NCBI GenBank assembly: GCA_012842765.1
Contig: DUWJ01000184.1
Coordinates: forward strand, 1-6,327
Length of the DNA stretch: 6,327 bases
Reading direction: 5' to 3'
Origin: Bacillota bacterium
GTDB taxonomy: Bacteria; Bacillota; DTU025
Below are positions 1-5,332 of this stretch, in pieces. A program made the translations under genes and the position numbers. The notes under the pieces were generated by a model that ran no database searches, was not told where the DNA came from, and saw only the letters and a program-made list of their open reading frames with translations. The first letter of the stretch is position 1; every line of letters begins with the position of its first letter.

Positions 1-1
1 G

Positions 2-1633
2 GTCGTTGCCGCGCAGCTCGGCCGAGATCTTATCGGCAGCATTGCTCGAATTCCCCGGCGGTGTTCTTACGGGCAACCACAGGTTGTGTCGACCTACCCC
101 GTCATATGGCACAATGGCGGGCTGGGGCGGGTTGTGAAACCGAAGCCCTTTCCTACGGTCTACTGGCTTACATGCCCTCACGTACGCGAAGCCATATCGG
201 TGTTGGAAAGCGAGGGCATGATAGGCGAGGCGGCAGAGCTGATAGAGCGGGATGAAGATTTCCGGAAGGCGCACGAGTGTGCCAATACGAGGTATGCTGC
301 TCAAAGGATGGCGCTCATAGGCGAAGATGATCTGGAGTTTCTGGAGAAAGAGGCTCCCAAAATGCTTCGGGTTCTCAGAGATACAGGCATAGGTGGGGTG
401 GCGCGCTTTGCAGGGGTGAAATGCCTCCACATGCATGTTGCGGATTACATGGCGGGCAATAACAATCCTGTTGGGGACATGGCCGTGAGTGCGCTGCGCC
501 AAGCCGGGGTATGGCTTGAGTGTGACGGGGGGAGATGTGTTCCGGCGCGGGTGGCGGCGATAAATGCCGGTTCCAATTCGACTAAGGTGCTTGTGGCCGA
601 TGTAGTGTCGCGGCCGAATTGGTCGGCAGGTTCTGACAGCTCCGTCTGCTCAAAGATCATGAAAGCATATGGAGATTCTAGCGTTGTTGGGGTTCCAAGG
701 GTTCTCGGGGTGTGCATGGATGCCCGGATTACCGGGCTCGGGCATGGGCTTGGGGAAACTGGAAGGTTGTCTGAGGCAGGCCGGGCAGCTACTGTCGAAG
801 CCATTAGCGACTTTATGGGGCTCAGTCGCAGCCTGGGAGCTGATAGGGTATGGGTGACAGCTACGGCGGCGGCGAGGGCGGCGGAGGACTCCGAAGCCTT
901 GATCCGTCAAGTTAAAGAGGCATGCGAAGTCAGGCTCGAAGTTGTGTCACCGGAGTTTGAGGCCGAATTGTCGTTTCTGGGCGTTGTGGCTGGCGCAGGT
1001 TCAGCAGCTGCGGTCGGAAGTGTTGCGCCTTCCGTCGCGATCGACCCGCGATCCTTGCTGATAGTGGATTCCGGGGGCATGAGCACTGAGTTCACGAGGC
1101 TCGATTCTTGCACGGGTGAGGTAAGATCTATAAGCCTTCCGCTCGGGGCAGTGAGCCTGACAGACGAGTTCCTTTGTTCAGACCCTCCATCGCGGGGGGA
1201 GATTGAGCAGATGCGTGGGCATATTCGGTTCTGTCTGGAGGGGGCGCGGGAGTTTGTGCATGGCTTACCGATGGACGGGGAGGATGGCGGTATTCTATCG
1301 ACGATAGTCGTGGTAGGCGGATCCGCTGTTACACTTGCTTCAATCGGTTTGGAGTTGGAAACGCTAGATCCGGACATGGTCCATGGCTACGCCTTGCACA
1401 GGGAAGAGTTGGAGGAGGCATTTCTTGGCTTGTACTCGTTGGCGTGTGCTGAAAGAATGCAGGTGAAAGGGATGATCCAGCCGGAGAGGGCCAGGGTGAT
1501 GCCTGCCGGGGCGGCGATAATCCTTGAGGTGATGGATCTTGCGGGCGCGGCTGAGGTTGTGGTGAGCGCAGCTGGAATACTCGATGGTATGGCGGCCTGC
1601 ATCGGGTTAGGCCGCTGCGGAAGCAAGTTGTGA
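2..1633 (+). CDS. DUF501-Ppx/GppA phosphatase fusion protein, 5' end cut by window
   Basis: Two domains lie in one uninterrupted frame of 543 visible residues. Residues 1-160 match DUF501, of unknown function: QLGR (5-8), RCSYGQPQV (20-28), PFPTVYWLTCP (49-59), KCLHMHVADYMAG (140-152), NNPVG (154-158). From about residue 182 a full Ppx/GppA domain follows (ASKHA fold, exopolyphosphatase or pppGpp hydrolase): phosphate-binding AINAGSNSTK (186-195), TATAAARAAED (286-296), EAELSFLG with a presumed catalytic Glu at 320, second phosphate loop VDSGGMSTEF (355-364), VGGSAVTL (438-445), HGY (461-463), PERARVMPAGAA (494-505). A GTG at 86 could be taken as the start, but the DUF501 consensus continues upstream of it and the frame is open to base 2, so the true start lies outside the window. 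Odd points: Asn188 replaces the family's usual Asp, Glu replaces Arg after the catalytic Glu, and there is an insertion of about 25 residues after the first phosphate loop. DUF501 and ppx are neighbouring genes in many Actinobacteria and some Bacillota, which makes the fusion credible. Family assignment is firm; enzymatic activity is inferred. Confidence 0.9.
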   Translation, partial: VVAAQLGRDLIGSIARIPRRCSYGQPQVVSTYPVIWHNGGLGRVVKPKPFPTVYWLTCPHVREAISVLESEGMIGEAAELIERDEDFRKAHECANTRYAAQRMALIGEDDLEFLEKEAPKMLRVLRDTGIGGVARFAGVKCLHMHVADYMAGNNNPVGDMAVSALRQAGVWLECDGGRCVPARVAAINAGSNSTKVLVADVVSRPNWSAGSDSSVCSKIMKAYGDSSVVGVPRVLGVCMDARITGLGHGLGETGRLSEAGRAATVEAISDFMGLSRSLGADRVWVTATAAARAAEDSEALIRQVKEACEVRLEVVSPEFEAELSFLGVVAGAGSAAAVGSVAPSVAIDPRSLLIVDSGGMSTEFTRLDSCTGEVRSISLPLGAVSLTDEFLCSDPPSRGEIEQMRGHIRFCLEGAREFVHGLPMDGEDGGILSTIVVVGGSAVTLASIGLELETLDPDMVHGYALHREELEEAFLGLYSLACAERMQVKGMIQPERARVMPAGAAIILEVMDLAGAAEVVVSAAGILDGMAACIGLGRCGSKL

Positions 1634-1701
1634 AATCGGAGCTTGGCGCTATTTCTGTATTCGATGGGTCTGCAGGAGGCAGCTTTGGTAATCCTTTGCA
1701 G

Positions 1702-1715
1702 GCTACGTGCGTAGC
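1702..1715. repeat. Short inverted repeat upstream of tRNA promoter
   Basis: GCTACG, a 2-bp centre TG, then CGTAGC form a perfect 6-bp inverted repeat. The 2-base centre is too tight for a good RNA hairpin, so if functional it would more likely be a protein-binding site. It overlaps the expected -35 region of the tRNA promoter. It could also be chance. Confidence 0.3.
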
Positions 1716-1731
1716 GCAAGGGGCGCGGTCG

Positions 1732-1740
1732 TGGTATACT
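1732..1740 (+). promoter_or_regulatory. Extended -10 promoter for tRNA-Leu
   Basis: The sequence TGGTATACT is an extended -10 element: TG, one base, then TATACT at 1735-1740. It lies 33 bases upstream of the mature tRNA 5' end, leaving room for a short leader to be removed by RNase P. No good -35 hexamer is found 16-18 bases upstream, which fits an extended -10 promoter. A near-perfect palindrome at 1702-1715 overlaps the place where a -35 would sit. Confidence 0.5.
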
Positions 1741-1773
1741 TTTCTTGAGGTTATCTGCGACAATAAAGTCGAG

Positions 1774-1859
1774 GCCGGAGTGGCGGAAAGGCAGACGCAG
1801 GGGACTTAAAATCCTCTGTCCGCAAGGACGTGCGGGTTCGAATCCCGCCTCCGGCACCA
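1774..1859 (+). tRNA. tRNA-Leu (anticodon UAA)
   Basis: A complete class II tRNA of 86 bases with encoded CCA. The acceptor stem GCCGGAG (1774-1780) pairs perfectly with CTCCGGC (1849-1855), followed by discriminator A and CCA. The anticodon stem GGGGA (1800-1804)/TCCTC (1812-1816) has one G-T wobble and holds the loop CTTAAAA; the anticodon TAA is at 1807-1809 and reads UUA and, by wobble, UUG leucine codons. The long variable arm has a GTCC/GGAC stem (1818-1821 and 1826-1829), as expected for Leu. The T arm is GCGGG-TTCGAAT-CCCGC (1832-1848). It has its own promoter and terminator and is followed by no other tRNA, so it appears to be transcribed alone. Confidence 0.97.
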
Positions 1860-1868
1860 GCTATTTGT

Positions 1869-1899
1869 AGCGGGGAGTAGGCCCCGCTGTTTTCGTTTT
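1869..1899 (+). terminator. Intrinsic terminator after tRNA-Leu
   Basis: A perfect 7-bp GC-rich stem AGCGGGG (1869-1875)/CCCCGCT (1882-1888) with a 6-base loop is followed by a T-rich tail, GTTTTCGTTTT. It lies 10 bases beyond the tRNA CCA end and would end the tRNA transcript, possibly also read-through from the upstream phosphatase gene. Confidence 0.85.
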
Positions 1900-2179
1900 C
1901 AGCCCCGGCGGGTCTTATTGTCGATGTGTTTAGGCGCTTTCGAATAGCCATCGTGTGATGGAAATTCAGAGACAGCGCAGAAGTAGATCACAGACCGAGC
2001 AAACTGCGTTGCCAGCGGAAAATCAGCTTGCCAATGAATCTAAGACGGGGTCTCAAATACGTACACATGCCGAAAAACAACCATAACGTCATCTCTCGGG
2101 CTAATATGATATCGGAACGTGACCGCGAGTTGTGGGTTTTGCGGCGCATCCGGTAGCGGAAAGCAGTTGTGTGACAAGC
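1900..2179. other. Intergenic stretch with no convincing gene
   Basis: About 280 bases between the tRNA terminator and the 3' end of the minus-strand RemA-like gene. The only open stretch of note is an ATG frame at 1958-2086 (+), giving 42 very polar residues rich in Gln, Arg and Ser. It has no Shine-Dalgarno sequence and no recognisable family. I found no convincing intrinsic terminator for the minus-strand gene here. Confidence 0.5.
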
Positions 2180-2551
2180 TCATTCCGCATTCAGTTCATG
2201 GGTTAATATCTCCCTTATCTTGCGCTCGAGTTCCTCCAAGTCGAGTCCGGCCTCTTCCTTAATGCTCTTCCGCAGCATTGGGCCGATCTGTTCTATGTCG
2301 TCTAGAAGATCTTGAAGGAGTTCAAGGGCGGCCGTGGCTTCAAGAACCTCTGTTGGGGTCCTGACGATGCTTGCTAGGATGGAGTTCTCGGTCCTTGAAG
2401 CGATTAATGGGCCGGGTAGCTGGTCAACGTAGACCCTGGTACGCCGACCGGGTCCCCGCTCATCTTCTATAGGATCGAGGGCGATGATCTTGTCTGAACG
2501 CACATACTTGCCATAGCCGAGAGGTATGATGGCATGCTCCCTGATTTCCAT
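2180..2551 (-). CDS. RemA/DUF370-like putative DNA-binding regulator
   Basis: 123 residues. The first 60 resemble the RemA/DUF370 family (Bacillus RemA is a DNA-binding activator of biofilm matrix genes): GYGKYVRSDKIIAL at 12-25, the signature GRRTRVYV at 35-42, and a closing strand with SRTENSILA at 52-60. Compared with classic RemA (about 85-90 residues), the linker between the first strand pair and GRRTR is shorter, and there is an extra C-terminal half (65-123) rich in Leu and Glu that should form amphipathic helices, possibly for oligomerisation. The ATG start is supported by AAAGGA about 11 bases upstream on the minus strand. It stands alone and is divergent from the GntR operon. The Arg-rich GRRTR turn suggests nucleic-acid binding, as in RemA, but the target is unknown. 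Family membership is likely; a role in matrix control is not shown. Confidence 0.72.
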   Translation of the reverse strand: MEIREHAIIPLGYGKYVRSDKIIALDPIEDERGPGRRTRVYVDQLPGPLIASRTENSILASIVRTPTEVLEATAALELLQDLLDDIEQIGPMLRKSIKEEAGLDLEELERKIREILTHELNAE

Positions 2552-2582
2552 CGGAGTTCACGTCCTTTAGTTCTGATCTACT

Positions 2583-2855
2583 TCAATTAGGTTTTCCAGC
2601 AAAGAACAGTCCCATCACTCCATCGTGCTCTGCACAGAACCATCCCGTATCGGTTAGCCTACGCACATTTTGACTGTTCGCCTTCGATGGGCAACTTGGT
2701 GACGAATAGTATCTGCCGGACCCATTCAAGGGTTCTTACTCTAACCATGATGCCTTCTACGGCTTCTAACCACATTGCCTATATCCTTAGACATCTCCTC
2801 GGTAAATGAACCTTGGCTGCCGCGAACGCCAGCGGTTATAGCGGGCACTTCATCC
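2583..2855 (-). pseudogene. Possible decayed coding sequence (frameshifted remnant)
   Basis: Reading the minus strand leftward, protein-like segments occur in successive frames. One around 2855-2747 contains VPAITAG and FTEEMSKDIGNVV. One at 2775-2659 begins MWLEAVEGIMVRVRTLEWV, preceded by AAGGA 8 bases upstream. One ends at 2583 with the segment LTDTGWFCAEHDGVMGLFF. Joining them needs two frame changes. The last segment stops 31 bases before the RemA-like start on the same strand. None is long enough to call on its own and I recognise no family, so this may be a degraded gene, two small proteins, or chance open frames. Confidence 0.25.
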
Positions 2856-3009
2856 TTGTGAACCTAGTGGCGGCTCAACATGGTTATGCAGCTGCTGTAA
2901 CTGCAGATCATGGGCTGCTCGAGAGGTTTGTGAATGAAGATGGGCATGGCGTGGCAGCAGATGGCTGTTGTAATTAATGGATGTATAAATGGAAGGTCTT
3001 GAAAGAGGA

Positions 3010-3043
3010 ATCGCTTAGGAAATGTAGAAATACAGTAAGCGAT
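3010..3043. promoter_or_regulatory. Nested inverted repeat, candidate operator or RNA hairpin
   Basis: The outer arms ATCGCTTA (3010-3017) and TAAGCGAT (3036-3043) are perfect 8-bp reverse complements. Inside them TGTA (3023-3026) and TACA (3031-3034) enclose GAAA, a GNRA-type tetraloop. As RNA this would be a two-stem hairpin with an asymmetric internal loop; as DNA it is a nested palindrome. It lies about 80 bases before the GntR gene and has no T-tract, so it is not a terminator. Operator of the GntR regulator is the leading guess. Confidence 0.45.
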
Positions 3044-3066
3044 AACACGTTAACACACACACTTAA

Positions 3067-3087
3067 TGTAGCTGGCAATATGCTACA
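3067..3087. promoter_or_regulatory. Inverted repeat, candidate GntR operator
   Basis: TGTAGC (3067-3072) and GCTACA (3082-3087) are perfect reverse complements separated by 9 bases. The half-site TGTAG is shared with the inner repeat of the upstream palindrome (3023-3027). Its position 33 bases before the probable GntR start, where RNA polymerase or its early transcript would lie, suits autoregulation. Binding is inferred. Confidence 0.45.
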
Positions 3088-3119
3088 AGGTCCATTACGG
3101 TATGGAGGCTTTCGTGCCA

Positions 3120-3902
3120 ATGCTTAAGAAGGACAGTTTTATTCCCCTGTATTATCAGCTTAAAGAAGAGCTCAAGGAGAAGATCGTCTCGGGCGAATGG
3201 GAGCCCGAGACGCGCATTCCCTCAATACGTGAGTTGTGCGGAACCTATGACATAAGCACTACAACAGCTAAGCAGGCCATTTCGGAATTAGTTCATGAGG
3301 GCCTGCTCTATTCTGTACAAGGGAAGGGAACTTTTGTTTCAGTTCCGCAATGGCCCATGGAGTACAAGGAGACGACCTATATCACCGACGAAATGCGTCT
3401 TGCGTCCAGAATTCGAGCTCTTGGACACGAATTCTGGGCGGAGGTTCTTACTATAGACCGGGTTGCGGCTTCCAATCTTGTCAGTGCGTATTTGGCCATT
3501 GAAGACGACTCGGAAGTGTTAAGGATCAGACGCTTGAAAAAAGTCGATGGCATTCCAATGCTAATTGAGACGACTTTCATCTCCCCCGATGTGGCTATCG
3601 GCATTGAAGAGGCCGATCTATCAAGATCGCTATTTCGGATACTCCGTGATGAATACGGTATTGTCCTGAAAAGGAGCGACGAGACCTTCCGGCCAGTCTT
3701 CCTCGGTAGCCTAGAAGCTGACCTTCTTGGACAATCAGTTGGCGCATTGGCAATGCTCAATGAGCGCATTTCTTACGCGGAATCGCCCACACCAATTCTA
3801 TATGCAAAGTCTCTGATACGTGGGGATATGTGCAAGACATATGTAGATCTCACCAACATGCGCAAGGTAAAGGAGATGGTTGTCAATGCATCTTCATTCT
3901 AG
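3120..3902 (+). CDS. GntR-family transcriptional regulator, HutC/UTRA type
   Basis: 260 residues from the chosen start. The N-terminal winged helix (about 8-76) is typical: IPLYYQLKEELKEKI, then PSIRELC, the recognition helix region with STTTAKQAISELVHEGLL, and the wing GKGTFV (69-73). Residues about 90-245 are a UTRA effector-binding domain, with ADVLxI-like AEVLTIDRV and EVLRIRRLKKVDGIPMLIETTFI. Regulators of this class usually repress neighbouring transport or catabolic genes and are released by a small, often phosphorylated or sugar-like, ligand. Start choice: an in-frame ATG at 3102 exists, but its own codon is part of GGAGG (3104-3108), which makes a good ribosome binding site for ATG 3120 (11 bases) or GTG 3114 (5 bases). 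GntR proteins also normally begin just before the PLYYQ motif. It is first in an apparent operon, 21 bases before the cPGS-like gene, and probably controls it through the inverted repeats upstream. Confidence 0.9.
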   Translation: MLKKDSFIPLYYQLKEELKEKIVSGEWEPETRIPSIRELCGTYDISTTTAKQAISELVHEGLLYSVQGKGTFVSVPQWPMEYKETTYITDEMRLASRIRALGHEFWAEVLTIDRVAASNLVSAYLAIEDDSEVLRIRRLKKVDGIPMLIETTFISPDVAIGIEEADLSRSLFRILRDEYGIVLKRSDETFRPVFLGSLEADLLGQSVGALAMLNERISYAESPTPILYAKSLIRGDMCKTYVDLTNMRKVKEMVVNASSF

Positions 3903-3923
3903 CAACAACGGTGGTGGAGCATT

Positions 3924-5255
3924 ATGAAGAAAGCTATTGTACTTACAGACGGTGAGCATTACCCTGCGGTAACTCATGATGCCATAGAGGTGCTCAAGGG
4001 GGAGCTCGACATATTGGCTGCCGTTTTCATTGGCGGCACTGAGAAGATTGGTTCTGATTCTGATCTTGCCAGACTTGGAGTTCCTGTAGTGCATGAGGAT
4101 GACTATCTCCATGCTATCGCAGCCGCTATAGACAAATACGATCCGGATGAGGTTGTTGATCTTAGCGACGAGCCTGTAGTTGGCTACAAGGAGCGGTTTG
4201 AGATTGCCAGCAATGTGCTTGCAAAGGGTGTCGCTTACCGGGGCGCGGATTTCCAGTTCACTCCTCCTGTAGAGGCGGCGCGCGTAAGCAGGCCGAGTAT
4301 CTCGGTCATAGGAACCGGGAAGAGAATCGGAAAGACTGCTGTCGGCGGTTTTGTCGCGCGGACGCTGGCGAAGAAGTATAACCCCGTCGTGGTTACCATG
4401 GGGCGGGGTGGTCCTGCAGAGCCTGAGCTGCTCAGCGCGTCTGAGATTGAGATCACGCCCGAGTATTTGTTGTCCGTTAGCAAACAAGGGCGCCATGCAT
4501 CGTCTGACCATTTCGAGGATCTGCTTACCTCAAGGGTTACAACCATCGGCTGTCGACGGTGTGGAGGCGGGATGTCGGGACAGACTTTTGTCTCAAATGT
4601 GGACAGAGGTGCTGAACTGTCGGAAAAGATCGACGCCGACATAGTCATATTCGAAGGCAGCGGTTCATCTATACCTTCGGTGCACACGGATGCGCGCATA
4701 CTAGTCATCGGTGCTCACCAACCCGTAGAGTATATGCGCTCTTACCTCGGGCCTTATCGTATTCTTACCTCCGACTTAATTGTTCTTACAATGTGTGAGT
4801 CTCCAATGGTTGACCAAGCTAAGATTGACGAGATGGTAGAAGCCATTCACGAGATAAACGCCGGATGCACGGTGGTGAAGACCATTTTCAGACCTCGCCC
4901 GATTGGCGATATTACCGGTAAGAGAATAGTCCTCACTCTAACTACGCCTGCGGTGATGACAGATGCCATATCTGCTTATCTTGAGAAGACTTATGGATGT
5001 GAGGTTGTTGGAGTTAGCTCGCACCTTTCGAACAGGCCGCTGCTCCGAGAGGACCTGGCGCGTTTTGAAACGTTGAAGCCTGATGCAATCGTCTCTGAAC
5101 TCAAGGCTGCTGCAGTAGATGTTGTGACTGAATGGGCGGTACGTAAGGGGCTTGAGATCGTGTATATCGATAATGAGCCTATTCCTACAGATGCTTCTAT
5201 CGATCTAGAAGAAGAAGTGCTAAAGGTGGCTCGAAAGATCAAGTTGCATGACTAG
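3924..5255 (+). CDS. cpgS: Cyclic 2,3-diphosphoglycerate synthetase family protein
   Basis: 443 residues, close to the roughly 460 of the Methanothermus fervidus enzyme. That enzyme uses ATP to close 2,3-diphosphoglycerate into a cyclic phosphoanhydride, a thermoprotectant and phosphate store of methanogens. Visible signatures are DGEHYPAV (9-16), GGTEKIG (37-43), a P-loop GTGKRIGKT (130-138), TMGRGGPAEPE (158-168), GCRRCGGGMSG (209-219) with a CxxC pair (Cys210, Cys213), and a Walker-B-like strand DIVIFEGSGSSIPSV (239-253). It has no signal peptide or membrane span, so it is cytosolic. The start is supported by GGTGGAG 4 bases upstream. It lies 21 bases after the GntR gene and 77 before the solute-binding protein gene, suggesting one regulated unit. 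Family assignment is by motif recall and fairly firm. Bacterial members are not, to my knowledge, well characterised; the substrate could be 2-phosphoglycerate, 2,3-diphosphoglycerate or a related phospho-acid. Confidence 0.82.
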   Translation: MKKAIVLTDGEHYPAVTHDAIEVLKGELDILAAVFIGGTEKIGSDSDLARLGVPVVHEDDYLHAIAAAIDKYDPDEVVDLSDEPVVGYKERFEIASNVLAKGVAYRGADFQFTPPVEAARVSRPSISVIGTGKRIGKTAVGGFVARTLAKKYNPVVVTMGRGGPAEPELLSASEIEITPEYLLSVSKQGRHASSDHFEDLLTSRVTTIGCRRCGGGMSGQTFVSNVDRGAELSEKIDADIVIFEGSGSSIPSVHTDARILVIGAHQPVEYMRSYLGPYRILTSDLIVLTMCESPMVDQAKIDEMVEAIHEINAGCTVVKTIFRPRPIGDITGKRIVLTLTTPAVMTDAISAYLEKTYGCEVVGVSSHLSNRPLLREDLARFETLKPDAIVSELKAAAVDVVTEWAVRKGLEIVYIDNEPIPTDASIDLEEEVLKVARKIKLHD

Positions 5256-5332
5256 TTGATTCGCTGGTCGTGCCCCTGCGCGAGTGGGGGTTAACCAAGT
5301 ATACCACCAATCAAAAGAGAGGCGGGTTGAAC

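Larger units (their letters stand above)
2552..3101. other. Divergent intergenic region between RemA-like and GntR genes
   Basis: About 550 bases without an intact recognised gene. The left half holds the possible minus-strand remnant. A plus-strand frame open from 2810 to 2977 is alanine-rich (for example LVAAQHGYAAAVTADHGLL), but it lacks an ATG and a ribosome binding site. The right end, 3010-3087, carries two inverted repeats and must contain the promoter of the downstream operon. I could not place a convincing -35/-10 pair: TATAAA at 2984-2989 and TTAACA at 3050-3055 are only weak candidates. Confidence 0.5.

Noticed and set aside
1630..1809. Open frame from GTG 1630 overlapping the phosphatase stop by four bases (GTGA), 59 codons long
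   Set aside because: It runs through the tRNA promoter and ends inside the tRNA anticodon; it has no ribosome binding site and no recognisable family, so it is a chance frame in GC-rich sequence.
907..1857. Long minus-strand frames opposite the phosphatase gene and the tRNA
   Set aside because: They are antisense shadows of a clearly coding plus-strand frame, with Pro/Ser/Arg-rich translations and no domain signature; two of them overlap one another in different frames.
1958..2086. 42-residue plus-strand frame starting ATG at 1958
   Set aside because: No Shine-Dalgarno sequence, extremely polar composition and no known family; kept only as a note in the intergenic entry.
3894..4708. Minus-strand frames opposite the cPGS-like gene
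   Set aside because: The plus strand carries conserved motifs in an unbroken frame; the antisense translations have no family features.
5273..5289. CCCC...GGGG possible hairpin between the cPGS-like and binding-protein genes
   Set aside because: Only a 4-bp stem with no T-tract, so neither a terminator nor a convincing attenuator; the genes may still be co-transcribed.
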